64,000 bases of DNA from Nocardioides albus (GCF_014648255.1 NZ_BMQT01000001.1:1-64000); one strand, 5' to 3'. Numbered from the stretch's first letter, positions 27,321-36,834 are shown. Notes: generated from the letters alone by a model not told the origin. Made by a program: numbers and translations.

Positions 27321-27321
<1 letters not shown>
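23875..27321 (-). CDS. cydDC: fused CydD-CydC ABC exporter (cytochrome bd assembly)
   Basis: A single 1148-residue polypeptide holding both halves of the heterodimeric thiol exporter (cysteine/glutathione in E. coli; possibly another low-molecular-weight thiol here) required for cytochrome bd assembly. The CydD half has six helices (about 1-290) and an ATPase with Walker A VGPSGCGKST (about 364) and LSGGERARLALAR. The CydC half starts at about 590 and has Walker A VGPSGSGKST (about 947) and VSGGERARLAVAR. Fused CydCD is also known in Streptomyces. Two in-frame 21-bp arrays encode Ser/Ala/Asp- or Arg-rich linkers at residues 307-330 and 539-589, and a QSSG repeat lies near 915-930. Its ATG overlaps the cydB stop as ATGA. 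Confidence 0.92.
24533..24576. repeat. 12-bp tandem repeat in the CydC linker
   Basis: About 3.7 copies of a 12-base unit CTCTGGCCGCTG, the middle copy differing by one base. On the coding strand it gives QSSG/QSSR repeats just before the CydC nucleotide-binding domain, a flexible linker position. Confidence 0.85.
25555..25705. repeat. 21-bp phased inverted repeat array C, inside cydDC
   Basis: Four forward cores at 25555, 25576, 25597 and 25618 and four reverse cores at 25633, 25654, 25675 and 25696, each arm at a 21-base step, with almost no spacer between the arms. The array is in frame and encodes about 50 residues of Ser/Ala/Asp-rich linker between the CydD ATPase domain and the first helix of the CydC half. 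Confidence 0.92.
26334..26400. repeat. short 21-bp phased inverted repeat array C2, inside cydDC
   Basis: Two forward cores (26334, 26355) and two reverse cores (26370, 26391) of the same family. It is in frame and lies between the CydD membrane domain and its ATPase domain, encoding Arg-rich peptide such as SRDVTGVGRDVTD. Confidence 0.85.
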
Positions 27322-28322
<1,001 letters not shown>

Positions 28323-28332
28323 CAGATTCTCC

Positions 28333-29811
28333 TCAGTACGCGAAGTTCATCGGCTCGTCGGCATCCGAGTCGGAGCCGCGCAGGGTGGGGGAAGGCGGCT
28401 CGACGAACGGGTCCGGCCCCTTCTTCACGTACTTCATGAGCAGGCCAACCTCGATCACCGCGAGCACGGCGTAGAGGAGCGTGAAGCCGATCAGCGACAT
28501 CCACACCTCCCAGGGCGCGACCCCTGGCGAGACGCCTTGGGCTGTCGTCAGGACGCCGAAGACCACCCACGGCTGGCGACCCATCTCGGTGAAGATCCAG
28601 CCCATCGAGTTGCCCAGCAGCACCATCACCGGAGCCGAGATCGCCAGCGCAGGCAGCGCACGCCCGACCCACCCCGATGGCGTACGTCCCTTGCGGGTCA
28701 GCCAGAGCACGGCGAGCCCGATGAGACTGCCGACCGCGCCGAGCCCCATCATCCAGCGGAAGGTCCAGTAGGTGACCGGGATGTTGGGGGTGTAGTCGCC
28801 CGGCGAGTAGTAGGTCGCACCCGGCGTCGAGCCGTACGTCTCCCGGTATCTCTCCTGCAGGTCATAGATGCCCTCGACCTTGCCGTCGAAGGTGCCGGTG
28901 GCGACGAAGGAGAGCACGCAGGGCACCTCGAGGGCCCATTTCTCGTGCTTCCCGTCACGGGTGCCGATGGTCAGGATCGAGAACGGCGCGCACGAGTCCG
29001 AGGTCTCCCACAGCGCTTCCGCAGCCGCCATCTTCATCGGCTGCACCTCGGTCATGATCTTGCCCTGGATGTCACCCGAGACCGCCACCCCGACTCCGGA
29101 GAAGAGCATGACCCACGCTGCCAGCACCATCCCGCGGCGGTGCATCGGCCGGTCGGCGTTGTTCTCGCCCGGGCGCCTCATGTAGAGCCAGCCCAGGATG
29201 CCGAGCATGAAGGCCGCCGAGGTCAGGTACGCCGCGAGGATGACGTGCGGGAACGTACCCAGCTGCACCTTGTTGACCATCACCGCCCAGAAGTCGGTGA
29301 GCTCGGCGCGCCCGGTGATCTCGTTGAACGTGTAGCCGACCGGGTGCTGCATCCAGGAGTTGGCCGCGAGGATGAACCACGACGACGCCAGCGTGCCGAG
29401 GTGGACGATCCACATGCACGCGTTGTGCAACGCCCGCGGCAGCTTGTCCCAGCCGAAGATCCACAGGCCGAGGAAGGTCGACTCCAGGAAGAAGGCGAGC
29501 AGGGCCTCGATCGCCAGCGGAGCCCCGAAGACGTCCCCCACGAAGCGGGAGTAGTCCGACCAGGTCATCCCGAACTGGAACTCCTGCACGATCCCGGTGA
29601 CCACACCGAGCGCGAAGTTGATCAGGAAGAGCTTCGCGAAGAACTTCGTCAGCCGAAGCCACTCAGGATTCTTCGTACGCAGCCAGATCGTCTCCAGCAC
29701 GGCGACGAGCATGGTGAGTCCCACCGTGAGCGGGACGAACAGGAAGTGGTAGACGGTCACGATGCCGAACTGCCACCTGGCTAACTCCAGGACGCTGTCC
29801 ACGTCAGCCAC
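28333..29811 (-). CDS. cydA: cytochrome bd quinol oxidase subunit I
   Basis: A 492-residue terminal oxidase subunit carrying haems b558, b595 and d, oxidising quinol at low oxygen. The N-terminus LELARWQFGIVTVYHFLFVPLTVGLT includes the expected haem-ligand histidine. Later segments include GIVQEFQFGMTWSDYSRFVGD and the quinol-side loop region around KMAAAEALWETS. A GTG at 29811 (VADVDSVLELARWQFG) is preferred to the longer frame at 29895, because CydA proteins normally begin a few residues before LARWQFG. It is the first gene of the cydA-cydB-cydDC-response-regulator unit. Confidence 0.95.
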   Translation of the reverse strand: MADVDSVLELARWQFGIVTVYHFLFVPLTVGLTMLVAVLETIWLRTKNPEWLRLTKFFAKLFLINFALGVVTGIVQEFQFGMTWSDYSRFVGDVFGAPLAIEALLAFFLESTFLGLWIFGWDKLPRALHNACMWIVHLGTLASSWFILAANSWMQHPVGYTFNEITGRAELTDFWAVMVNKVQLGTFPHVILAAYLTSAAFMLGILGWLYMRRPGENNADRPMHRRGMVLAAWVMLFSGVGVAVSGDIQGKIMTEVQPMKMAAAEALWETSDSCAPFSILTIGTRDGKHEKWALEVPCVLSFVATGTFDGKVEGIYDLQERYRETYGSTPGATYYSPGDYTPNIPVTYWTFRWMMGLGAVGSLIGLAVLWLTRKGRTPSGWVGRALPALAISAPVMVLLGNSMGWIFTEMGRQPWVVFGVLTTAQGVSPGVAPWEVWMSLIGFTLLYAVLAVIEVGLLMKYVKKGPDPFVEPPSPTLRGSDSDADEPMNFAY

Positions 29812-29898
29812 TATGTCACTGCTGTCCCACGCACCCCAGCACCCCCTCCGGCGAGGTACGTGACTTGTGAGCCAACCCACCAGGACCCGACGCAAAGA

Positions 29899-29972
29899 AG
29901 CCCGGCCGCCCTGGGCTCGAGGTCACGACCGCGGGGGGATGATCGCGACCTCGAGTCCGGGACGGCCGGGCT
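29899..29972. repeat. long imperfect hairpin upstream of cydA
   Basis: AGCCCGGCCG at 29899-29908 pairs with its complement at 29963-29972, and CTCGAGGTC at 29916-29924 pairs with 29947-29955, giving nested stems with a GC-rich loop. On the minus strand it would lie about 90-160 bases upstream of the cydA start. It could be a leader structure or a small dispersed palindromic element. Confidence 0.6.
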
Positions 29973-30070
29973 CTCAGCTCTTCGTGCCACCAGGGCCGCA
30001 ATCAGATGGGGGAGCTGTTGCGGCAACCTGGTGTCACTCAGTGTTGCAGGCCGAGGCGTACCTCAGCCCG

Positions 30071-30086
30071 TGAGATCACTATCTCA
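30071..30086. promoter_or_regulatory. short palindrome, candidate operator
   Basis: TGAGAT and ATCTCA arms separated by CACT. It lies in the divergent cydA/LuxR gap and may be a protein binding site; no family assignment is possible. Confidence 0.35.
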
Positions 30087-30120
30087 TCATTTGCGGGCAT
30101 ACGTTGCGGTCTCGGACGGA

Positions 30121-30141
30121 CTGTTTACGTACTGTAAACAG
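30121..30141. promoter_or_regulatory. AT-rich palindrome, candidate operator
   Basis: CTGTTTAC and GTAAACAG, 8-bp perfect arms around a 5-base spacer, conspicuously AT-rich for this genome. It is about 100 bases upstream of the LuxR-family start codon and shaped like a dimeric regulator site. Confidence 0.45.
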
Positions 30142-30244
30142 ACAACCTGCGTATCAGCGGACCCAATACGCGGGCGATACAGCGTCCCCACAGAAAATCG
30201 GCTAGGCATTTGGATGTACCTTGAGGTCCGGGGGTGGTGGCCAG

Positions 30245-32809
30245 ATGTCGGATCGGGAAGGCGTCCTGACGCGGGTGGTCGACGAGATCACCGACTACGT
30301 ACGCGCGGGGCTGAGCGTCCATCTGGTCGGCCCCCGCGGATCCGGGCGCAGCGAGCTCTGCGCGCTCGTGGCGGACCGGCTCGAAGACGACGACCTCCCG
30401 GTGCTCCAGGTCAGCGGCCATCGCGCTTGGCAGAACGAGCCGTTCGCGGCGCTGACCGCAGCCGGCATCGGCGGTGCCACCCCGGCCGGCCCCCGTCGCA
30501 CCATCGGCGAGATGACGACGGCACTCAGCAAGCAGGTCGAGAACGGCACCGTCCTGGTCATCGACGATGCCGATGCGCTCGACACCTACTCGATCGGCGC
30601 GCTGCGCAACATCCACCGCCAGAGAAGACTCCCGGCCGTGACCAGCAGCCGCCACCAGCACCCGGTCGCCGAGAACACCCTGATGATCGGGATCGCACCC
30701 TCGGTCCAGGTTCGCACCCCGACGCTCGAGGTCGACGAGGTGCACGAGGAGTGCCGATCGATCCTCGGTGGTCCGGTGGAGGCCGGGTCCCTGGCGCGCA
30801 TCGCGATGGCGACCGGCGGACTGCTCGGTCTGGTCAGGGCCATCGCCACCATCGGCCCGCGCGCTGGCGTGCTGGAGCAGCTCGACGGGCTGTGGCGGCT
30901 GCCGCTGCGTACGGGATGGGCCCCGGAGCTGGCCTCGGCCGTCGAGCCTCTCGTCGCCGGGCTCGACCAAGAGGCGTGGGACGCCGCGACCGCACTCGCG
31001 GTGACCGGTCCGGTGCCGCTGGACGAGGCCGAGAAGATCATCGAGCGCCGCGTGCTCGACGCGCTCTTCGCCCACGGACTCGCTCGGCACAGCGAGGACG
31101 CCCCCGGAAGCGGGGTCGTCGGTCTCTACCCGCCGATCATCGGTGACTACCTGGTCGCCGAAGGATCGGCGTTCGGGCTGGTGATCGCCCGCAACCATCT
31201 CGCCACCGAACAACGCCTCCTCGACTACGCCACCCACCGGCCGCGTGGCGCCGACGCGGCTCTCCTCCATCAGCGATCGATGCGCCAGATGGCCGACACG
31301 GTCGCCCGCGCCCGTCGCGCCTGGACCGAGACACCCTCGGCCGAGACGGCGCTGCCGCTGCTCATGGCGCTGCGCAACACCGCGGCGCCGCGCGATCAGA
31401 TCGAGGAGCTCGAACGCCGCACGCCACTGGTCGACGAACCGGAGTCGGCCTGGCTGCTGGCCTGGATCGCCAACTGGAAGGCGATCGAGCTGGGTGACCT
31501 GGAGGCTGCCAACGAGGTGCTCGACCGGGGGCTGGAACGCCTGCCCGGCTTCGCGGCGACGCTGGAGGGCACTCGAGCGCACATCCGGTTCCAGACCACG
31601 TACGTCCCGGAGCTGCCGGACATCGAGCCCAGTCCCAGGGACGAGGTGGGCGTCGAGGTCCTCGGCATCGTCGCCGCAGAGCGGCTCCTGGCGGCCGGCT
31701 CGGTAGAGCAGGCCCGCAACCTGCTCGAGAGCCAGCACCCCCAGAAGCCCTATCTCAACGGCCTGCATGCCTTCCTCACCGGCCTGGCCGACGTGCTCGG
31801 CGGTGACCTGGATCGTGCCATCGACCTGGCCCACGACCGGCTCGAGACGGCCAGCCAGGGCGAGAGCGCCGAGCTCATCCTGATCCCCGCCTACCTCAGC
31901 GTGCTGGGCATGAGCATCGCCGGCCGGCTGACCGAGGCTAGCCAGGTCGGCTTCCGCGCTCTCTCCTCCTCGAGCGTCGCCGCGCACCGCGACCTCTCGC
32001 ACACCGGCATCCTGACCCTCGGCGCGGAGATCGCGATGGCCCAGGGCCGACCCGAGTACGCCCGCAGCCTCGCCTCCCAGATCGGTGGCGCGAAGGTCCC
32101 GCTCGGGCCCTGGCCCGGAATGGTGGCAGGCATCATGGCGCCCGCCAGCGGCCGGATGCCGAGCCTCAAGGAGCTATGCGAGCTCGTCGGCCAGCGGCTC
32201 GACGCCGGCTACATCACCGGCGCCGTCTTCCTCGCCGTCGAGGCGGTCGAGCGCGGAGCGAACGAGAACAAGCACATCGCCCGGGCGACCGCGGCCGCCG
32301 CAGCAACCGAGAGCCCGCTGCTGGTCGGCATGGGAGCGTACGCAGCGGCCACCGCCGCCCGAGACATCGACGGCCTCCGGGAGGCCATCGTCGTCCTCGC
32401 CGATGCAGGGGCCCTCGTTTTCGTCACCAGAGCCGCGATCTCGCTGGCGATCCTCCAGCGCGAGACAGGCGACCTGGCCGAGGCCGCAGAGACCCTCGAC
32501 ATGGCGTGGGAGCGTTCCGAGATCTCCGGGAGCCGGACGGGCATGTTCGGCCGCGCGGTGACCCATATCGGGCTCTCCGCGCGGGAGAGCGAGGTGGTGC
32601 GGCTGTTGCCGGACGGCCCGACCACCGCATCGCTGGCGGCCGACCTGGAGATGAGCACTCGCACCGTCGAGACCCACCTGCACAACATCAGCCGCAAGAT
32701 CGGAGTCTCCGGACGGGAGGACCTCACCCGGGTGGCGAGCACCTGGCTGCGGCCGATCCCGGACGGCGACTACTCAGCAGGCGTCAGGCACTTCACCAGC
32801 GGATCGTAG
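30245..32809 (+). CDS. large LuxR-family regulator with N-terminal ATPase
   Basis: An 854-residue LAL-like regulator starting at ATG 30245 (MSDREGVL). The N-terminal P-loop is GPRGSGRSE at about residues 29-37, with Arg where Walker A usually has Lys, and VLVIDDADALD as Walker B. A long helical/TPR-like middle follows, and the C-terminal LuxR HTH is LSARESEVVRLLPDGPTTASLAADLEMSTRTVETHLHNISRKIGV. The Lys-to-Arg change may weaken ATP hydrolysis. A TTG at 30221 would add eight residues, but the GGGGTGG before the ATG is a fair ribosome-binding site. The 3' end overlaps the convergent lipoprotein gene by 40 bases. Target genes are unknown. Confidence 0.82.
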   Translation: MSDREGVLTRVVDEITDYVRAGLSVHLVGPRGSGRSELCALVADRLEDDDLPVLQVSGHRAWQNEPFAALTAAGIGGATPAGPRRTIGEMTTALSKQVENGTVLVIDDADALDTYSIGALRNIHRQRRLPAVTSSRHQHPVAENTLMIGIAPSVQVRTPTLEVDEVHEECRSILGGPVEAGSLARIAMATGGLLGLVRAIATIGPRAGVLEQLDGLWRLPLRTGWAPELASAVEPLVAGLDQEAWDAATALAVTGPVPLDEAEKIIERRVLDALFAHGLARHSEDAPGSGVVGLYPPIIGDYLVAEGSAFGLVIARNHLATEQRLLDYATHRPRGADAALLHQRSMRQMADTVARARRAWTETPSAETALPLLMALRNTAAPRDQIEELERRTPLVDEPESAWLLAWIANWKAIELGDLEAANEVLDRGLERLPGFAATLEGTRAHIRFQTTYVPELPDIEPSPRDEVGVEVLGIVAAERLLAAGSVEQARNLLESQHPQKPYLNGLHAFLTGLADVLGGDLDRAIDLAHDRLETASQGESAELILIPAYLSVLGMSIAGRLTEASQVGFRALSSSSVAAHRDLSHTGILTLGAEIAMAQGRPEYARSLASQIGGAKVPLGPWPGMVAGIMAPASGRMPSLKELCELVGQRLDAGYITGAVFLAVEAVERGANENKHIARATAAAAATESPLLVGMGAYAAATAARDIDGLREAIVVLADAGALVFVTRAAISLAILQRETGDLAEAAETLDMAWERSEISGSRTGMFGRAVTHIGLSARESEVVRLLPDGPTTASLAADLEMSTRTVETHLHNISRKIGVSGREDLTRVASTWLRPIPDGDYSAGVRHFTSGS

Positions 32810-33147
32810 AGCTCCTTGCTGGCCTTCTGATCCGCCTCGGACAGGTCCTCCGGGCTGATCTCGGCGACGTCCTCGGACTCGACCAGGAGACGCACCGCCT
32901 CGTCGGAGAGGTCGGACTCGTAGTAGGTCCTCGCCAGGCAGGCGGACTGCTCCTCGGTCACCTGCTCACCGCTGCTCTTGGCGATCTGGTCCTCGATGTC
33001 CGCGACGCTGGGCCTGTCACCGCCGCCCTCGCCACCGCCGCACGCCGTCAACACGAACAGGGTCAGCAGGGACACCGCGGCAAGCACGACCGGGCGGCGG
33101 TGAGCATTGCCTCGGGCTCCGCTTCGGCGGTGGGGGTTCGCCATCAT
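32770..33147 (-). CDS. small lipoprotein, two-cysteine family (paralogue 1)
   Basis: A 125-residue protein with a lipoprotein signal: basic N-terminus, hydrophobic stretch VLAAVSLLTLFVLTAC and lipobox cysteine C36 followed by Gly. The mature part has two cysteines, C70 in SACLARTYYESDLSDEA and C120 in VKCLTPAE. The same arrangement is found in the lipoprotein at 41167 (C62, then SDISDEA, C106, KCVT). The family is not recognised; a disulfide between the two cysteines is inferred. It is convergent with and overlaps the LuxR gene end by 40 bases. An adjacent in-frame ATG at 33144 is an alternative start. Confidence 0.75.
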   Translation of the reverse strand: MMANPHRRSGARGNAHRRPVVLAAVSLLTLFVLTACGGGEGGGDRPSVADIEDQIAKSSGEQVTEEQSACLARTYYESDLSDEAVRLLVESEDVAEISPEDLSEADQKASKELYDPLVKCLTPAE

Positions 33148-33190
33148 GACGAGGAATCATGGCGTACGCGCTCCCCCACCGCTACTCGGC

Positions 33191-34591
33191 TCAGGAGGTG
33201 GTCAGGAAGAAGAGCAGGTCCTGGCGGGTGAGGACGCCGACGGGCTTGCCGTCCTCGTGCACCAGCAGCGCGTCGGAGGAGCCCAACGTGTGGGCGGCGT
33301 CGTGCGCGTCGGCGCCGGAGCCGATCGAGGGCAACGGCGGGGACATGTGCTCCTCGACGGGGTCGGTGAGCTTGGCCTTGCCGGTGAACAGCGCGTCCAG
33401 CAGGGTGCGCTCCGAGACCGAGCCGGCGACCTCCGCAGCCACGATCGGCGGCTCGGCGCGGACGACGGGCATCTGCGAGACGCCGTACTCCTGCAGGATG
33501 TGCACCGCCTCGGCGATCGTCTCGCCGGGGTGGGTGTGGACGAGGTCGGGCAGCCGGCCGGACTTGCCGCGCAGCACGTCGCCGACGGTCTGCTTGGCCG
33601 CCTCACCGATCGCGAAGCCGTACTGCGCCAGCCACTCGTCGTTGAACACCTTGGTCAGGTAGCCGCGGCCGGAGTCGGGCAGCAGCACGACGATCACGGC
33701 GTTCTCCCCCTCCGGCGTGCCGGCCAGCTCCTCGGCCAGCTGCTTGGCGGCGTACGCAGCCATGCCGGCGCTGCCGCCGACGAGCATCTGCTCCTCGCGG
33801 GCGAGCCTGCGGGTGTAGGCGAAGGAGTCGGCGTCGGAGACCTCGATGATCCGGTCGGCGACATCGCGGTCGTACGTCTCCGGCCAGAAGTCCTCACCGA
33901 CACCCTCGACCAGGTAAGGCCGACCCGAGCCACCGGAGTAGACGGACCCGGCCGGATCGGCGCCGATGATCTTCACATCCGGGTTCTGCTCCTTGAGGTA
34001 GCGGCCGATCCCGGAGATCGTGCCGCCGGTGCCGACACCGGCGACGAAGTGGGTGATCTTCCCCTCCGTCTGGCGCCAGATCTCGGGGCCGGTCTCTTCG
34101 TAGTGGGAGCGAGGGTTGTTGGGGTTGGCGTACTGGTTCGGCTTCCAGGCCCCGGGCTGAGAGGCGAGCCGGTCACTGACGTTGTAGTAGGAGTCGGGGT
34201 GCTCCGGCGGGACGGCCGTGGGCGCGACGACGACCTCGGCGCCGTAGGCCTTCAGCACGTTGCGCTTGTCCTCGCTGACCTTGTCGGGGCAGACGAAGAC
34301 GCACTTGTAGCCCTTCTGCTGCGCCACCATCGCCAGGCCGACCCCGGTGTTGCCGGAGGTCGGCTCCACGATCGTCCCGCCGGGCTTGAGCTCACCGGAC
34401 GCCTCGGCCGCCTCGATCATCCGGGTGGCGATGCGGTCCTTCACCGAACCACCAGGATTGAGGTATTCCACCTTGGCCAGAACCAGCGGTCCCGCCCCCG
34501 GTCGAGGCGCCCCGGCGCCGTCCAACGCACGCTCCAGCCGCACGAGCGGAGTGTTGCCGATCAGGTCGAGAAGCGAGTCCACGTACTCCAT
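33191..34591 (-). CDS. cbs: cystathionine beta-synthase
   Basis: PLP enzyme condensing serine and homocysteine to cystathionine (reverse transsulfuration). The 466-residue protein has the PLP lysine in NPGGSVKDRIATRMIE at about residue 44, the EPTSGNTGVGLAM loop, GVGTGGTISGIGRYLKE and GGSAGMAAYAA, then a C-terminal pair of CBS motifs (about residues 330-466), of which VSERTLLDALFTGKAKLTDPVEEHM and LLVHEDGKPVGVLTRQDLLFFL are visible. Mycobacterial Cbs (Rv1077) has this same architecture and lies near metB and greA. No haem-binding N-terminal domain is present, as in other bacterial forms. It is divergent from the SGNH hydrolase gene. Confidence 0.94.
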   Translation of the reverse strand: MEYVDSLLDLIGNTPLVRLERALDGAGAPRPGAGPLVLAKVEYLNPGGSVKDRIATRMIEAAEASGELKPGGTIVEPTSGNTGVGLAMVAQQKGYKCVFVCPDKVSEDKRNVLKAYGAEVVVAPTAVPPEHPDSYYNVSDRLASQPGAWKPNQYANPNNPRSHYEETGPEIWRQTEGKITHFVAGVGTGGTISGIGRYLKEQNPDVKIIGADPAGSVYSGGSGRPYLVEGVGEDFWPETYDRDVADRIIEVSDADSFAYTRRLAREEQMLVGGSAGMAAYAAKQLAEELAGTPEGENAVIVVLLPDSGRGYLTKVFNDEWLAQYGFAIGEAAKQTVGDVLRGKSGRLPDLVHTHPGETIAEAVHILQEYGVSQMPVVRAEPPIVAAEVAGSVSERTLLDALFTGKAKLTDPVEEHMSPPLPSIGSGADAHDAAHTLGSSDALLVHEDGKPVGVLTRQDLLFFLTTS

Positions 34592-34600
34592 GGCCCCAGC

Positions 34601-34638
34601 GTAGGTCCACTAGGTGAGATCCCCTATATCTGACCTAC
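34601..34638. promoter_or_regulatory. inverted repeat in the cbs/SGNH divergent promoter region
   Basis: GTAGGTC at 34601-34607 and GACCTAC at 34632-34638 are exact complements across 24 bases, in the 87-base gap between divergent starts. The spacing of about three helical turns fits two binding half-sites; the regulator is unknown. Confidence 0.35.
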
Positions 34639-34678
34639 GGAGTGCCCGGTATGGGGTCGAAGACTTTAGAGTGTCCCC

Positions 34679-35701
34679 GTGGCGAAGAAGAGTCTGGCTC
34701 GCAAGACCGCGTACGCCGGTGGCGGTGTTCTGGCCGCGACCGCCGCGTTCGCCGGGATCCTCGTCGCGGAAGCAGCGCTTGCCGTCCGGGCGACGCACCA
34801 GGTCAAGATGCCGGTGGCTCCCTCCCCGACAGGGTGGTACGGAGCGCGTCAGGCCGGCCGGCCGATCAACATCGCGCTGCTCGGCGACTCGAGCGCCGCT
34901 GGCTACGGGATGACCGAGGTCGAGGACACGCCTGGTGCCGTGCTCGCCTCCGGGGTGTCGGAGAAGGCACATCGCCCGGTGCGGCTGCACGATCTCTCCG
35001 AGATCGGCGCCAAGTCCTCCGACCTGCACCCGCAGGTCGAGAAGGCGATCGCCGCCGACGCCGACATCGCGGTCATCCTGGTCGGCTCCAACGACGTGAT
35101 CCGGCGGGTGCGTCCGCGGGTCGCGGTCAGCCACCTCGCCCAGGCCGTCATCCGGCTCCAGGAGGCGGGGGTGAAGGTGCTCGTCGGCACCGTCCCCGAC
35201 CTCAGCACGGCTACCCCGATCCTGCCGCCGCTGCGCTCGATCATGCGCGCCTGGTCGATCCGCATCGCCGCCGGCCAGATGTTCCACGTCGTCCGCGCCG
35301 GTGGCCACACCGTGTCCTTGGGCGACGTTCTCGGGCCGGCCTTCAAGGCCACCCCGGCGTTCTGGTTCGGCGCCGACCTGTTCCATCCCTCCGCCGCCGG
35401 CTACCACGCCCTCGGCGAGGTGCTGGTCCCGCCGACGCTCTCGGTGCTGGGCCTCGTGGGCGACGAGAACGCGATCCTGGAGACCTACAACGGCAAGCAG
35501 GTGATGCCGCTCGCGGCCGCCTCGCTGCGTGCGGTCATCCGGCCAGGAACCGAGATCGACCCTGCTCCGCGCCCCCGTGGCCGCGTCGGCCGCAACTGGG
35601 CCCGTGCTCGCTCGTTCGAGAACGAGCAGCGGCCGCCCCACCGTGGCGAGCGTCCTTCCGAGACTCCCCCGCCCGCGGTGCGGCAGCCCGCTCAGCGCTG
35701 A
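34679..35701 (+). CDS. SGNH/GDSL hydrolase-family protein
   Basis: A 340-residue protein starting at GTG 34679. An N-terminal hydrophobic segment (about residues 10-32) probably anchors it in the membrane. Block I is INIALLGDSSAAGYG with the catalytic Ser at about residue 69, block III is VILVGSNDVIRRV and block V is DLFHPSAAGYHALGE with the Asp-His pair. This is the full SGNH set, so an esterase or lipase activity on an envelope or extracellular substrate is likely. The C-terminus is Arg/Pro-rich and disordered. It is followed by repeat array D and a strong terminator. Paralogues of this type are common in actinobacteria next to cbs. Confidence 0.87.
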   Translation: MAKKSLARKTAYAGGGVLAATAAFAGILVAEAALAVRATHQVKMPVAPSPTGWYGARQAGRPINIALLGDSSAAGYGMTEVEDTPGAVLASGVSEKAHRPVRLHDLSEIGAKSSDLHPQVEKAIAADADIAVILVGSNDVIRRVRPRVAVSHLAQAVIRLQEAGVKVLVGTVPDLSTATPILPPLRSIMRAWSIRIAAGQMFHVVRAGGHTVSLGDVLGPAFKATPAFWFGADLFHPSAAGYHALGEVLVPPTLSVLGLVGDENAILETYNGKQVMPLAAASLRAVIRPGTEIDPAPRPRGRVGRNWARARSFENEQRPPHRGERPSETPPPAVRQPAQR

Positions 35702-35712
35702 GCACCCTTCGC

Positions 35713-35801
35713 CGAGACGTCACGCGCGTCGGTCGAGGCGTCACGTACGTCGGCCGAGTTGACATCGAACTGACGTCTCGACCGGCCCAACTGACGTCTC
35801 G
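35713..35801. repeat. 21-bp phased inverted repeat array D
   Basis: Three forward cores (35713, 35734, 35755) and two reverse cores (35771, 35792), each arm at a 21-base step. It lies just downstream of the SGNH hydrolase stop and immediately before a perfect terminator hairpin, in the gap between convergent genes. It is the only array in the window that is clearly in a convergent intergenic position. Confidence 0.88.
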
Positions 35802-35809
35802 GCGAAATC

Positions 35810-35845
35810 AAGTCCGCCCCGCTCCGGTTGGAGCGGGGCGGACTT
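35810..35845. terminator. strong bidirectional terminator hairpin
   Basis: AAGTCCGCCCCGCTCC (35810-35825) and its exact complement (35830-35845) form a 16-bp stem with a GGTT loop. Being symmetrical, and bounded by AA and TT, it probably serves both the SGNH hydrolase gene and the convergent Bax inhibitor gene ending at 35858. Confidence 0.8.
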
Positions 35846-35857
35846 GTGACGGATCGA

Positions 35858-36706
35858 TCAGTCCTGCTGCAGGATCGCGAGGATGCGAAGCAGGTAGAAG
35901 TAGATCATCACCAGGCTCGCGGTCAGCGCGAACGCGGCACGCCAGGACTCCCGCTCCTCGAGCTGGTTGGCGACGCCCTGCTCGACGAAGTCGAAGTCGA
36001 GGATCAGGCTGAAGATTCCGAAGGCCAGGCCGGCGATGGAGAACACCAGACCCATCGGGCCCATCCCGAACAGCCCCATGCCCCCGCCGAAGAGGCCGAG
36101 GACGACCTCGAGAAGAATGAGCCCGAGGAGGCCGAAGCCGGCGGCCATCATGAAGGTGCGGAACTTGGCGCCGACCTTGATGTCGAAGAACTTGTACGCC
36201 GCCAGGACACCCGCGAACGCCGCGAACGTGCCGAGCACGGCCTGCACGACGATGCCGCCGCCGAACATGGCGTCGAAGGTCTTGCTGATGCCGCCGAGCA
36301 GCATCCCCTGGAGCACGGCATAGGCGAGGACCAGCGCGGGGCTGACCACTCGCTTGAAGCTGTTGACGAGCCCGAGGATCAGGCCGCCGATCGAGCCGAT
36401 CGCAGTCGCGGCGTACAGCGGCCCCAGGTTGGCGCCCGGGGCGATCTCCGGGGTCAGCATCCAGGTGGCGATCGCCGCAAGGACTGTGAGTCCGACCGAG
36501 ATCGCGGTCTTCTGCACCACCGAGTCGATCGTCATGGGGGCACCGACGGTGGGAGCCTGAGGGCCGCCGGTCGACCACTGGCTCGGGTCCTGACCGTAGC
36601 CGGCGTACGGAGCGCCGTTGCCACCGTAGGTCGCGTTGCCGTAGGCGTTGTGTGACGGCTGCCCGAAGCCCTCTGACCGACGGAACACCGGGTTGTTGCT
36701 CTGCAT
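35858..36706 (-). CDS. Bax inhibitor-1 / YccA-family membrane protein
   Basis: A 282-residue protein. Residues 1-60 are Gly/Tyr/Asn-rich and cytoplasmic, then seven hydrophobic helices follow, with the family-typical segments GLILGLVNSFKRVVSPALVLAYAVLQGMLLG and AGLAFGIFSLILDFDFVEQGV. Acidic residues in the last helices (DFDF) correspond to the proton/calcium site of bacterial BI-1 homologues. Likely a calcium or proton leak channel; physiological role unknown. The 5' side region (36707-36834) has a small GC hairpin at 36742-36758, GCCGCCAC/GTGGCGGC around one base. Confidence 0.88.
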   Translation of the reverse strand: MQSNNPVFRRSEGFGQPSHNAYGNATYGGNGAPYAGYGQDPSQWSTGGPQAPTVGAPMTIDSVVQKTAISVGLTVLAAIATWMLTPEIAPGANLGPLYAATAIGSIGGLILGLVNSFKRVVSPALVLAYAVLQGMLLGGISKTFDAMFGGGIVVQAVLGTFAAFAGVLAAYKFFDIKVGAKFRTFMMAAGFGLLGLILLEVVLGLFGGGMGLFGMGPMGLVFSIAGLAFGIFSLILDFDFVEQGVANQLEERESWRAAFALTASLVMIYFYLLRILAILQQD

Positions 36707-36834
36707 CTAGTGGTCACTCCTCGAAAAGCGACTGGAGAGGCGCCGCCACGGTGGCGGCTCCTGTGTGGCCAGCGTACCGGCCTGGTGTCTTGCTCAACGT
36801 CCGGGACAACCCTGGTGTTCCGGAATCACAGAAG

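Larger units (their letters stand above)
29812..30244. other. intergenic region between divergent cydA and LuxR genes
   Basis: A 433-base gap with no convincing gene. It must hold the cydA promoter on one strand and the LuxR-family promoter on the other. It contains a GC-rich hairpin and two short palindromes, entered separately. A TTGTGA half-site at about 29870 recalls Rex operators but has no matching second half. Confidence 0.6.

Noticed and set aside
29860..29890. Rex operator upstream of cydA
   Set aside because: Only a TTGTGA half-site is present; the matching TCACAA is missing at the expected spacing.
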